Assembly (NCBI GenBank): GCA_002315435.1
Contig: DCFW01000038.1
Coordinates: forward strand, 1-64,000
Reading direction: 5' to 3'
Length of the DNA: 64,000 nt
Source of the DNA: Bacteroidales bacterium UBA1794
Lineage (GTDB): Bacteria > Bacteroidota > Bacteroidia > Bacteroidales > Bacteroidaceae
Part shown: positions 36,458-45,401 of the stretch, piece after piece
Layout: each line of letters starts with the position of its first letter
How positions within the stretch are numbered: position 1 is the first letter of the stretch
Notes under the pieces: model-generated
What the model was told of the DNA's origin: nothing
What the model saw: only the letters and a program-made list of their open reading frames with translations
Databases searched by the model: none
Translations under genes and position numbers: made by a program

Positions 36458-36495
36458 GTAAAATCCCCAAGGATAACCTCGAGGATTTTACTTTT
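36458..36495. terminator. Bidirectional terminator between the JAMM gene and cysH
   Basis: GTAAAATCC (36458-36466) pairs with GGATTTTAC (36483-36491), with a further AGG/CCT pairing inside. TTTT follows on the plus strand and the minus side reads TTTAA. It separates convergent genes. Confidence 0.65.
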
Positions 36496-36563
36496 GATAT
36501 AATCTCTCTTACTTTCAAACAAGGTGCTTTTTCATACACAAATTGAGAGCTCACAATATAAGA

Positions 36564-37280
36564 TCAACGTTTATGAAGTCCGCACTCTCTTTGTTCCGGA
36601 TTCTCCCACCACCATCGTCCATTACGAATATCTTCTCCCTCTTTTATGGGACGTGTACAAGGTTCGCAGCCGATACTTGGATATCCTTCTTTATAAAGTT
36701 TGTTATAAGGGACACTATTTTCCTTTATATAATTCCAAACCTGCTCTTCGCTCCAATCAATAAGAGGGTTTATTTTTAATCTATCATGAATGTCATCCCA
36801 CTCTATTTTACGCATGTCCTTACGTGTAATACTTTGCTCTTTTCTCAATCCGCAAATCCAGGCATCCACTCCCTTAAAAGCTCTTTTCAAAGGCTCCAAT
36901 TTACGTATCTGGCAACAACGATGACGCAGTTCTGTGCTTTTATAGAAAAGATTAATTCCCTCTTCACGCACCATTCGCTGTACCTCTTCATAATTAGGGA
37001 AAAATACTTCAATATGAATATTATAGATACTATCAGTTTTGTCGATCAACTGATAAGTCTCCGGGAACAACCTTCCTGTATCAAGTGTAAATATGCGCGT
37101 GTCCTTATCAATCTTTGCTATCATATCGGTAATAACCTGATCTTCGATACTAAGACTTGACGACAGTGCAATTCTCCCCTTGTATTTGTCTAGAAAAAAG
37201 CGCAGTATGCTTTCAGGAGATTCCGAATGAAAACGATTATTGAGTTCTTCTATTTCCGCTTCTTTATCCATATCGTTCAT
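36564..37280 (-). CDS. cysH: Adenylylsulfate (APS) reductase, CysH family
   Basis: The 238-residue CysH enzyme has a PP-loop-like start (IALSSSLSIEDQVI). It also has the [4Fe-4S] cysteine pattern of APS reductase: CC in LRHRCCQIRK and CXXC in GCEPCTRPIKEGED, separated by 81 residues. The catalytic Cys is in the C-terminal ECGLHKR. This pattern, and the lack of an APS kinase (cysC) domain in the window, indicates direct reduction of APS to sulfite with thioredoxin, with no need for PAPS. Its ATG directly follows the cysN stop. It is the last gene of the cysD-cysN-cysH operon. Confidence 0.93.
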   Translation of the reverse strand: MNDMDKEAEIEELNNRFHSESPESILRFFLDKYKGRIALSSSLSIEDQVITDMIAKIDKDTRIFTLDTGRLFPETYQLIDKTDSIYNIHIEVFFPNYEEVQRMVREEGINLFYKSTELRHRCCQIRKLEPLKRAFKGVDAWICGLRKEQSITRKDMRKIEWDDIHDRLKINPLIDWSEEQVWNYIKENSVPYNKLYKEGYPSIGCEPCTRPIKEGEDIRNGRWWWENPEQRECGLHKR

Positions 37281-38555
37281 TTATTTGATAATCATTCCTC
37301 CGCCCACGGTCTCATTCGTATCAGGATCAACAAAGACCAAACTGCCCATCACATGATTTTGCGAATATGCATCATAGACCAACGGAACAGCCGTACGAAT
37401 TGTAATTTCTGCAATATCATTCATTTTCAAATCGGGAATGTCGGTGTCCTTTTCCAAAGTATTAATGTTCACTCTATAGTGGATCTCCTTCACAATAGCC
37501 TGTGATTCAGCGGTACTTTGTTTGATTATATATTTTTTGCGAAGTTGCAGAGGAACTTCATTGAACCAGCATGCCACCAAAGTAATATCCTGAGACATAA
37601 AAGGCTCTGCTCCGTCAGCTCTGACAATCGTATCCCCACGACTAATATCAATATCATCGCTCAGTTGCAATGTAACTGAAAGAGGAGATACAGCCTTCTC
37701 CAACACTTGATCCGCCTGAGATACCTTGATGACGGTAGATTCCAATTTTGAAGGATACACTTTCACACGGTCACCTTCCTTTATTTCTCCACCGGCAACT
37801 CTTCCCGCATATCCTCTAAAATCGGGGAACTTACTTGAAATAGGGCGGATTACATATTGCACAGGGAATCTGAATTCTGAGGAGATTCGTCCACGAAAAA
37901 CAGGAACTGTTTCCAAGAAATCCATCAACGTCAATCCCTTATACCAATCCATATTCTTGCTTCTTTTCACCACATTGTCACCTTTCAATGCCGAAATAGG
38001 GAAAAAATCTGCATGCTGAATATGCAATGTTTTTGCCATTTTCGTATAATCAGCGACAATCTTATCAAATACTTCTTGCGAATAATCAACAGCATCCATT
38101 TTATTGATACAAACGGCAATATGCTCAAGATCAAGCAATGAAGCAATATAACTATGGCGTACCGTTTGTTCCAACACACCATTACGTGCATCAATAAGAA
38201 TAATTGCCAAATCGGCTGTAGATGCTCCTGTAACCATATTACGAGTATACTGTATATGCCCGGGAGTATCCGCTATGATAAATTTTCTTTTAGGAGTGGC
38301 AAAATAGCGATAAGCCACATCAATTGTTATTCCCTGTTCACGTTCCGCACGCAATCCATCGGTAAGTAACGCCAGATTCACTTCTTCGTTTCCCCTTTGT
38401 TTGGAAGCCTTTTCCACGGCTTCCAATTGGTCCTCAAAAATAGATTTACTATCATAAAGCAACCGTCCTATCAGCGTGCTTTTACCATCATCAACGCTTC
38501 CTGCCGTAGTGAAGCGAAGCAACTCCATATCTAAATAACCTTTTGAATTAGGCAT
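37281..38555 (-). CDS. cysN: Sulfate adenylyltransferase GTPase subunit
   Basis: The 424-residue protein is an EF-Tu-like GTPase. P-loop AGSVDDGKSTLIGRLL, DTPGHIQYTRNM and INKMDAVDY (NKxD) are all present, and domains 2 and 3 follow. It lacks the C-terminal APS kinase domain of fused CysNC. With CysD it forms APS from sulfate and ATP, driven by GTP hydrolysis. It lies 25 bp after cysD. CysN alone does not bind ATP sulfate, so CysD must be co-expressed, which the operon secures. Confidence 0.95.
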   Translation of the reverse strand: MPNSKGYLDMELLRFTTAGSVDDGKSTLIGRLLYDSKSIFEDQLEAVEKASKQRGNEEVNLALLTDGLRAEREQGITIDVAYRYFATPKRKFIIADTPGHIQYTRNMVTGASTADLAIILIDARNGVLEQTVRHSYIASLLDLEHIAVCINKMDAVDYSQEVFDKIVADYTKMAKTLHIQHADFFPISALKGDNVVKRSKNMDWYKGLTLMDFLETVPVFRGRISSEFRFPVQYVIRPISSKFPDFRGYAGRVAGGEIKEGDRVKVYPSKLESTVIKVSQADQVLEKAVSPLSVTLQLSDDIDISRGDTIVRADGAEPFMSQDITLVACWFNEVPLQLRKKYIIKQSTAESQAIVKEIHYRVNINTLEKDTDIPDLKMNDIAEITIRTAVPLVYDAYSQNHVMGSLVFVDPDTNETVGGGMIIK

Positions 38556-38580
38556 AATTTTTCTCTTAACGATTTAATAA

Positions 38581-39486
38581 TTAAAAATATCCTGCTTTCT
38601 TTCTATCCTCCATGGCTGTCTCCGACCGTTTATCGTCGGCTCTTCCTCCACGTTCTGTGACACGGGCTGCGGCAATTTCATCTATAATTTCTTCCAGATT
38701 CTCTGCGCTCGACTCCGTCAATCCGGTACAGGTCACATCACCAATCGTACGGCAACGAACCAATTTACGCACAAGATGTTCAGTGGGTTTCAAATTCATG
38801 AAAGGAGCTTGTGCTAGCCATTGTCCGTCTCTATCAAACACTTCACGCCAATGCGAAAAATACAAACTCGGCAGTTCTATTTGCTCTTGATAAATGTATT
38901 GCCACACATCCATTTCAGTCCAATTACTGATGGGAAAAATCCGGAAATGCTCACCTTGATTTTTCTTCCCATTGAATATGTTCCAAAGTTCAGGACGTTG
39001 ATTTTTCGGATTCCATTGCCCGAATTCATCCCGATGAGAGAAAAATCGCTCCTTTGCACGTGCTTTTTCTTCATCACGACGTGCACCTCCAATAGCAGCA
39101 TCAAATTTATATTTCTCTATCGTATCAAGCAGCGTCGTGGTTTGCAATCGGTTACGACTCGCGTAGTATCCCGTTTCTTCACGTACTCTTCCTGCATCAA
39201 TACTTTCCTGCACAGAACCTACGATCAATTCGGCTCCTAGTTTCTTCACCAATGCATCACGATAAGCAATGGTTTCGGGGAAATTCTCTCCCGTATCGAT
39301 GTGCACTAACGGAAAAGGGATCTTTGCCGGATAAAATGCTTTATAAGCAAGGTAAACTACTACGATCGAATCTTTCCCACCGGAAAAAAGAATCGCCGGA
39401 TTTTGGAACTGTGCCGCCACTTCACGCAGAACATAAATGGATTCAGACTCCAATTCCTTTAAATGTGTGATATTTTCATTCTCCAT
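38581..39486 (-). CDS. cysD: Sulfate adenylyltransferase subunit 2
   Basis: The 301-residue protein is taken from the ATG at 39486 (MENENITHLKELE). It has the ATP-pyrophosphatase PP-loop LFSGGKDSIVVVYLA and the family tail TVTERGGRADDKRSETAMEDRKKAGYF. It catalyses ATP sulfurylation of sulfate, stimulated by CysN. It heads the cysD-cysN-cysH operon and is divergent from the sulfite reductase gene. A promoter with a good TACCTTTG element lies at 39510-39517. The length is that of other CysD proteins (about 300). Confidence 0.95.
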   Translation of the reverse strand: MENENITHLKELESESIYVLREVAAQFQNPAILFSGGKDSIVVVYLAYKAFYPAKIPFPLVHIDTGENFPETIAYRDALVKKLGAELIVGSVQESIDAGRVREETGYYASRNRLQTTTLLDTIEKYKFDAAIGGARRDEEKARAKERFFSHRDEFGQWNPKNQRPELWNIFNGKKNQGEHFRIFPISNWTEMDVWQYIYQEQIELPSLYFSHWREVFDRDGQWLAQAPFMNLKPTEHLVRKLVRCRTIGDVTCTGLTESSAENLEEIIDEIAAARVTERGGRADDKRSETAMEDRKKAGYF

Positions 39487-39509
39487 TCTTACAAGTATAT
39501 TTCTGAGGA

Positions 39510-39541
39510 CAAAGGTATACCCTTTGAACATTGCCGACAAT
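39510..39541 (-). promoter_or_regulatory. Promoter of the cysD-cysN-cysH operon
   Basis: On the minus strand TACCTTTG (39510-39517) is preceded after 20 bp by a TTG at 39538-39540. The start of transcription is expected near 39503, 17 bp before the ATG. Confidence 0.55.
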
Positions 39542-39560
39542 ACCACAATAAGAGTAAATC

Positions 39561-39582
39561 ATATACCATAATGTTAGTATAT
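39561..39582. promoter_or_regulatory. Inverted repeat between divergent sulfur promoters (possible operator)
   Basis: ATATAC (39561-39566) and GTATAT (39577-39582) face each other across 10 bp. The site is centred between the cysD and sulfite reductase promoters, about 20 and 21 bp away from them respectively, a typical place for a shared operator. No regulator is known. Confidence 0.4.
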
Positions 39583-39602
39583 AAAATGCCATAAAGGCGG
39601 GA

Positions 39603-39633
39603 TTTGATACACCATAAATCGAACGTAATTTTG
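39603..39633 (+). promoter_or_regulatory. Promoter of the sulfite reductase-siroheme operon
   Basis: TTTG at 39603-39606 and TAATTTTG at 39626-39633 are spaced 19 bp, a full Bacteroides-type promoter. The start should lie near 39640, 29 bp before the ATG. Confidence 0.7.
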
Positions 39634-39668
39634 TAACAACTAAAAAATGAAACATCATAAAAATAATT

Positions 39669-42011
39669 ATGTACAAATTACCTAATACATTAGACGAAGA
39701 TATCCGGTACATCGATACCTTAATCAAAGATTTTAATTCTGGAAAAATCTCAGCGGGAGAGCTAAAGGCCATACGTGTACCTATGGGCATTTACGAGCAA
39801 CGGACCAATGGAACTTATATGTTGCGTATCAGGTGTAGTGGAGGATTCATCCTGCCGTCACAACTTATACAAGTGGCTGAAACAGCTACACATTTCAATG
39901 CTTCGCATATACACATTACAAGTCGCCAGGAAGTACAGATACATCATTTGAAAATAGAGGATGCTGTTCCGGCTATCAATGAATTAAAGTCCGTAGAGTT
40001 AGGAACGAAAGGTGGTGGAGGCAACACGGTCAGGAATATGCTGGTTGATATACGATCAGGTATTTCCGATAAAGAGGTGTTCGATACTTATCCTTATGTA
40101 TCTGACTTGACGACATTCCTGATTGCTCAGAAAGATTCGTTTACATTGCCTCGTAAATTAAAAATAGCATTCGCTCTGTCCGAATCGGAACCTAATTATG
40201 CATTGATAAATGATTTAGGATTTATCCCCATTATCAAGGAAGGGAAGCGGGGATTCAAGGTATATTTGGGAGGTTCAGTTGCATCAAATCCGCACTTGGG
40301 ATGGAAGATTTTCGATTACTTGCCTGAGGAAGATCTTTTTCGCGTAGTGATAGCCACCAAACGATTCTTTTCTGCAAACGGTAACCGCAAGAACCGTCAC
40401 AAAGCACGTATCCGTTACATATTTTATAAACTGGGGGAAGAAGATACAAAGAATTTATTCTATACATACTTTGAGGAAACCAAATCAGATGCATCATTGA
40501 CATACATTCCTTCAAAGCCGATTCTTTACGAGCATCTAGAGCCGTCTTTTCCTCCTGAAACGAATGGCACATTGCCATTTAAACTTTGGAAAGCAAGATA
40601 CACGGAAGTTCAGAAAACAAACGATTTTTTCTCTGTATTCGTTCCATTTCTTCATGGCAATGCTCCGGCAACGGTATTTCTGGCTATTGCACATTTCGCA
40701 GAAGCCTTCGGTGAAGACACGCTGCGGTTTACTACACGGCAGTCTCTGCAAATCAGGAATATACCGGAAGCTTATCTGCCCAATTTATACACTCTGCTTA
40801 AAGATTTGCAATTTGATATAGACAATCCGCTGCTATTAAACAATATTACTTCTTGTACGGGTGCCGATACTTGCCGCTTGGGTATCTGTTTTTCCAAAGG
40901 ACTACAGGAAGCAATCAGGGAAAGACTCGTTAAAAGTAATCTTCCACTCGACGAATTGGATGGTTTATTGATCAACATCTCTGGATGTACCAATTCCTGT
41001 GACCAACAGATATGGGCTGATCTGGGATTTTCAGGCCGCATTTTCCGCTTTGCAGATCATGCCGCTCCGGCTTATACCGTATATGCCCGCACCGAAGGAA
41101 ATTTTACATTGGGGCAACCTCTAGGAGCAATCAGTGCACACGATGTGCCGCTATTTGTAGAAGAAGTATTGCATGATTATTTGAAGAAAAAAGATTTATA
41201 CAATAAATTCACGGAATATACGTCAAATGAAGGTAAAGGATTTATTGTTCAAAGACTCAAAGAGCTACATGATATACCTTCTTTTGAAGAAGACAAGAAT
41301 TATTATTTCGATTGGGGTGCCAAAGAAATATTCTCGCTTACCAGCCATGGAAAAGCAGAATGCTCTGCCGGTTTATTTGATATGATCGACATTGACAAAG
41401 CTTACATTGAGGACAATCGCACGAAGTTATCCAAAGCAAAAAACAACACGGAACGAGAAAAATATCTGTATGATATTGTTTTCTCAGCTTCACGTATGTT
41501 GCTGATTACACGCGGAGTAGAACCTAGAAATGAGGAAGAAGTGTTCCAACAGTTTTCCGAATTGTTCATCACACAGAAATTAGTGGATGCAAAGTTCCAA
41601 AAAGTGATAGATGCTGCATCTAAAAAGGATCCTCTTGACGCATTGGAACAAGATATTCTGGAATTGGGAGACGCTATCATAGCACTTTACGGAACAATTG
41701 ACGACAGTTTGCAATTCAAACTTCCGACACAAAATACGGACAGCCCAATCGTGGAGAAAACGGACATACAAGAGACGGGAAAAGGATCTCCGATAACAGT
41801 AAAAGACTTTCGTGGAGTTGTTTGTCCCATCAATTTCGTCAAAACTAAAATAGCCTTGGCTCCTCTAAAAAGCGGAGATTTGTTGGAGGTATGGATTGAC
41901 GACGGTCAGCCTATCGAAAACGTACCGGGTTCTGTGCGAAATGAAGGACATGAAATTTTAAGTACATTACAAGTGGACGACTATTGGAAGGTCTTAATCA
42001 AAAAGAAATAA
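39669..42011 (+). CDS. Sulfite reductase fused to a helical region and a TusA-like domain
   Basis: The 780-residue protein begins with a nitrite/sulfite reductase-type region (about 1-500) binding siroheme and [4Fe-4S]. The cluster motifs are TSCTGADTCRLG (C-x5-C) and SGCTNSCD (C-x3-C). A helical stretch follows (about 510-690), which I tentatively relate to a HEPN-like fold. A TusA-like domain ends the chain (about 700-780), with its motif Cys in VCPINFVKTK (Cys719; the usual motif is CPxP). It should reduce sulfite to sulfide, possibly passing sulfur to the TusA-like domain. The gene heads the operon making siroheme, its cofactor. Confidence 0.9.
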   Translation: MYKLPNTLDEDIRYIDTLIKDFNSGKISAGELKAIRVPMGIYEQRTNGTYMLRIRCSGGFILPSQLIQVAETATHFNASHIHITSRQEVQIHHLKIEDAVPAINELKSVELGTKGGGGNTVRNMLVDIRSGISDKEVFDTYPYVSDLTTFLIAQKDSFTLPRKLKIAFALSESEPNYALINDLGFIPIIKEGKRGFKVYLGGSVASNPHLGWKIFDYLPEEDLFRVVIATKRFFSANGNRKNRHKARIRYIFYKLGEEDTKNLFYTYFEETKSDASLTYIPSKPILYEHLEPSFPPETNGTLPFKLWKARYTEVQKTNDFFSVFVPFLHGNAPATVFLAIAHFAEAFGEDTLRFTTRQSLQIRNIPEAYLPNLYTLLKDLQFDIDNPLLLNNITSCTGADTCRLGICFSKGLQEAIRERLVKSNLPLDELDGLLINISGCTNSCDQQIWADLGFSGRIFRFADHAAPAYTVYARTEGNFTLGQPLGAISAHDVPLFVEEVLHDYLKKKDLYNKFTEYTSNEGKGFIVQRLKELHDIPSFEEDKNYYFDWGAKEIFSLTSHGKAECSAGLFDMIDIDKAYIEDNRTKLSKAKNNTEREKYLYDIVFSASRMLLITRGVEPRNEEEVFQQFSELFITQKLVDAKFQKVIDAASKKDPLDALEQDILELGDAIIALYGTIDDSLQFKLPTQNTDSPIVEKTDIQETGKGSPITVKDFRGVVCPINFVKTKIALAPLKSGDLLEVWIDDGQPIENVPGSVRNEGHEILSTLQVDDYWKVLIKKK

Positions 42012-42014
42012 TAC

Positions 42015-42470
42015 ATGGATTTTTTACCGATCAACATACGCATCAGCGACGGAAAAGTATTGATCGTCGGTGGTGGAAAAGTGGCTACACACAAAGCAAA
42101 AATACTGGCACGGTTCACGAAACACGCAGTAGTCATTGCCGAAAATTTCAGTGAGGAGATCAAAGAACTTTCCTTTAAATTGATTGAAAAGAAATACGAT
42201 TCTGAAGATTTAAAGGGATATAGGCTTGTTTTTATCTGTACGGACGATCACGAATTGAATCATGAAATAAAAAGGCAAGCAACCGAACAAGGCATTTTAG
42301 CCAGCGTTTGCGACGACACGTCCTACTGCGATTTCGTCTCTCCTGCCATATATAAAAAAGATAATCTTACTATAGCTGTAGGAACAGACGGCAAGCAAGT
42401 AAAGCGTGCTATTGCCGTCCGAAACCAGATAAAAGAAAAAATAGAAGATGGTAGAATACAAATCGATTAA
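42015..42470 (+). CDS. Precorrin-2 dehydrogenase/ferrochelatase-type siroheme synthase domain
   Basis: The 151-residue protein has the NAD-binding start of Met8/CysG (FLPINIRISDGKVLIVGGGKVATHKAKIL) and a central region of that family. It oxidises precorrin-2 to sirohydrochlorin and may insert iron; it corresponds to the N-terminal part of CysG. The methyltransferase part is encoded inside the hemC-cobA-hemD fusion in this same operon. It overlaps the hemA start by 23 bp. It is shorter than the two-domain CysG dehydrogenase region (about 210), so some of the dimerisation end may be missing. Confidence 0.85.
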   Translation: MDFLPINIRISDGKVLIVGGGKVATHKAKILARFTKHAVVIAENFSEEIKELSFKLIEKKYDSEDLKGYRLVFICTDDHELNHEIKRQATEQGILASVCDDTSYCDFVSPAIYKKDNLTIAVGTDGKQVKRAIAVRNQIKEKIEDGRIQID

Positions 42471-43371
42471 TCAATCGAAAAACTCGTTGGAAGAGCGGGA
42501 ACAATACTTCTTCAACAACTTACTGAAACAAGATGATAAATTACCCAAAGTACTGATTCAAACCTGCAACCGTATGGAGGTATATTACGGTAAAGGCACA
42601 ATAGAGGAATCTACCATACGGCATCTATTCCGAGTCTGTGCAGGATTGGAATCGGCACTTATAGGGGAGCGTGCTGTTCAGGGACAGATTCGCAACGCTT
42701 ATGAGGATGCTTGCAAAAAATATCACCTGCCCGGAAGTCTTCACAAACTTTTTCAAGCTGCCTTGTTTGTTGGGAAAAGAGTGAGAAATGAAACATGCAT
42801 TTCACAAGGTGCCGTATCGCATAGCTTGGCTGCAATTGAATTGATGAAACAAGAGAATATCGACTTTGCCCACGCTTTCATCAGCATTATCGGAGTGAAC
42901 AAGCTGACGGAAGATATGCTGAGATTCTTAAAGAACAAGGGAGCGATACTCATCTTTCTTGGAAACAGAAGTTTGGAAAAGGCAAAAACCCTGGCTGCAA
43001 AAGTCGATACGGAAATAGGTACATTCTCATTGAGCGAGAAGCAACATTTCTTCGATATATCTGATGTGATTATCTCCGCTACCTCAGCACCGCATTACAT
43101 CATACATGAAAAAGAGGTGACCGGACAAAGGAAGCAATTATATATTGATCTGGCTTTTCCACGGGATATAGAACCGGCAATCGGGGAAAAGAAAAATGTG
43201 ACTCTCTATAACCTAAGTGATGTGGAGAAGAGAATCTCACAAAATTTCCAACTCCGCAACGAATGTATAAAGAAAGCGGAACGCATCATCGAAGAAGAAA
43301 TCAAGAACCTACGTATCTCTTTACACAAAATGGAAGAAATACAGCGGAACCATGTCATAGGTGTTCAATAA
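42448..43371 (+). CDS. hemA: Glutamyl-tRNA reductase, short form
   Basis: The 307-residue protein has the catalytic domain (TCNRMEVYY, Cys40; ESALIGERAVQGQI) and an NADPH domain region (SIIGVNKLTEDML, where the usual GxGxxG is poorly matched). The C-terminal dimerisation domain of ordinary GluTR (about 420 residues) is largely absent; the chain ends at about residue 307 in a helix. GluTR reduces glutamyl-tRNA to glutamate-1-semialdehyde, the first step of tetrapyrrole synthesis. HemL, encoded at the end of the operon, uses that product. Activity should be regarded as likely but unproven. Confidence 0.8.
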   Translation: MVEYKSINQSKNSLEEREQYFFNNLLKQDDKLPKVLIQTCNRMEVYYGKGTIEESTIRHLFRVCAGLESALIGERAVQGQIRNAYEDACKKYHLPGSLHKLFQAALFVGKRVRNETCISQGAVSHSLAAIELMKQENIDFAHAFISIIGVNKLTEDMLRFLKNKGAILIFLGNRSLEKAKTLAAKVDTEIGTFSLSEKQHFFDISDVIISATSAPHYIIHEKEVTGQRKQLYIDLAFPRDIEPAIGEKKNVTLYNLSDVEKRISQNFQLRNECIKKAERIIEEEIKNLRISLHKMEEIQRNHVIGVQ

Positions 43372-43383
43372 AAAAAGAAACTC

Positions 43384-45396
43384 ATGAACACGATTAAAAC
43401 CATAGCTCGAAAAAGTCGTTTGTCGCTGTTGCAAGTGAAGGAAGTTTTCAAAATGTATCCTCAAATAGAATATGAATTGAAAACGACGGATTCATTCGGA
43501 GACATCCACAAAGATATTTCACTCCTTGAGGGGGAAGCGCCTGAAGATATTTTCACACGTGAACTCGATGAAGCATTGAAACTGGGGAAAGTGGATATTG
43601 CCATACATTCGGCCAAAGATCTGCCATACCCTCTCCATGAAGGACAAGAAGTGATCGCTCTCTTACCGGCTTTCGACACAACGGATTCTTTGGTAAGCCG
43701 TAATCAGTTAAAACTGGCAGAACTTCCTAACGGATCACGCATCGGTACAAGCTCTCCGCTACGCAAAAAAGAATTGACGGCTCTTCGCCCTGATCTGAAG
43801 ATTTGTGGTGTACGGGGTTGTATTGAGGAAAGAATAAAACTTGTTGAAGAGGATGAACTGGATGCCGTGATTGTAGCTACCTGCGCGCTGAAACGATTGG
43901 ACATGACGGATTGTATCTCCGAGGTATTACCGTTTAAAACACATCCGCTACAGGGCTTTCTAGCCATCACGGCACAAAGAGGAAGAGAGGACTTGAAATC
44001 TTTGTTCTTCGAACACGATATACTCCATAAGCAAGGTGAGGTAACGATTGTGGGATTCGGTCCGGGGAATCCGGATTTGTTAACGGTAGCAGGCGTGAAA
44101 GCTCTTAAAGAAGCTGACATTATCTATTACGATGACTTGATTGATAAACAATATCTCAACCAATTTTCATCAGAAAAAGTGTATGTAGGTAAACGCAACG
44201 GCAAACATTCTTTCAACCAACTCACCCTACAAGAATTGTTACTCGAAGCAGCACGTGCAGGCAAGACAATTGTTCGCCTGAAAGGAGGTGATCCGTCTAT
44301 CTTCGCCCATCTGGGTGAGGAAGTGGAATATCTGGGAAGCAACCTGATACGAGTGAGCGTAATTCCGGGAATCACCACGGCATCAGCTCTTTCGGCTTGT
44401 TCAAAAATCAGTTTGACGCATAGATTCCTGTCATCATCCGTTGCATTTGTATCGGGACATAATATAGACATACCCACTCCGGATGCAGATACGCTGGTGT
44501 ATTACATGGGTGCCGGAAACCTAAAAAAGATCGCTCAAAAATTAATCATAAAGGGGCTTTCTTTCAAGACTCCCGTATTGCTCATGTACAATGTTTCTAT
44601 GCCCGACCAACAAAGTTATTATACAACTCTTGAAGAGCTGACCAATTCTGATAAGGTTTACCCTACACCGCTGGTTGCATTGATAGGAGCTGTGATTGCA
44701 CAGCATTTCCATAAGATTCAATCCCAACCGCACTACGTACTTTTGACCGGATTGTCCGACAATAAAGAATACGAAAAGTACGGTACGGTCATTCACACGC
44801 CTTTGATTGAGATAAAACCGATCAGCGACAGCAAAGTGATTCGGGAGAGTATTCGGAATATAGAGTCGTACAACTATCTCTTGTTTACAAGCAGATACGC
44901 CGTACGTTATTGGATTGAAGCCCTTATTGATCAAGGAAAAGATGTCAGGTCACTGCATTCATGCAAAATTGTTGCCATCGGTCATGTCACAAGTTCCGAA
45001 CTTAAATCCAACGGCATACATGCAGATTACGTGGCTTCGGAAGAGAATTCGTTCGGAGTGGTTCAACTGTTTTCTTCACTTCCCAAAGGAAGAATCTTAT
45101 TGCCTCGATCCGACAAAGCACTGGACATTATTCCATCGATATTACGAGAAAGCGGTTACACGATAGATACTATCGAAGCCTATTCGAATACTTTTCCCGA
45201 AGAAGTGAACAAAGTCGATTTAAGACAAATAGAAACAATCGTCTTTACCTCCCCTTCATGTGTTGATGGATTTCTGCGACTCTACGGCACTTTTCCCGAA
45301 AACAAAAGATTCATTACACGCGGGAAGATAACAAGGACGTATTTAGATAAGAAGATCAAAGATTTATCAGAAAATTTACATTGCGATATAAGATAA
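43384..45396 (+). CDS. HemC-CobA-HemD fusion for uroporphyrinogen III and precorrin-2
   Basis: The 670-residue chain has three parts. Residues 1 to about 217 resemble hydroxymethylbilane synthase (IARKSRLSLLQV; HSAKDLPYP with Asp79; GTSSPLRKKE; GVRGCIEERI; LQGFLAITAQRG). About 219-455 is uroporphyrinogen III methyltransferase (VTIVGFGPGNPDLLTV; VRLKGGDPSIF). About 457-670 is uroporphyrinogen III synthase-like. The HemC part lacks the third domain, which in ordinary HemC carries the cysteine that binds the dipyrromethane cofactor. It lies 12 bp after hemA and before hemB. Whether a cofactor is used differently is unknown. Confidence 0.85.
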   Translation: MNTIKTIARKSRLSLLQVKEVFKMYPQIEYELKTTDSFGDIHKDISLLEGEAPEDIFTRELDEALKLGKVDIAIHSAKDLPYPLHEGQEVIALLPAFDTTDSLVSRNQLKLAELPNGSRIGTSSPLRKKELTALRPDLKICGVRGCIEERIKLVEEDELDAVIVATCALKRLDMTDCISEVLPFKTHPLQGFLAITAQRGREDLKSLFFEHDILHKQGEVTIVGFGPGNPDLLTVAGVKALKEADIIYYDDLIDKQYLNQFSSEKVYVGKRNGKHSFNQLTLQELLLEAARAGKTIVRLKGGDPSIFAHLGEEVEYLGSNLIRVSVIPGITTASALSACSKISLTHRFLSSSVAFVSGHNIDIPTPDADTLVYYMGAGNLKKIAQKLIIKGLSFKTPVLLMYNVSMPDQQSYYTTLEELTNSDKVYPTPLVALIGAVIAQHFHKIQSQPHYVLLTGLSDNKEYEKYGTVIHTPLIEIKPISDSKVIRESIRNIESYNYLLFTSRYAVRYWIEALIDQGKDVRSLHSCKIVAIGHVTSSELKSNGIHADYVASEENSFGVVQLFSSLPKGRILLPRSDKALDIIPSILRESGYTIDTIEAYSNTFPEEVNKVDLRQIETIVFTSPSCVDGFLRLYGTFPENKRFITRGKITRTYLDKKIKDLSENLHCDIR

Positions 45397-45401
45397 TAAA
45401 A

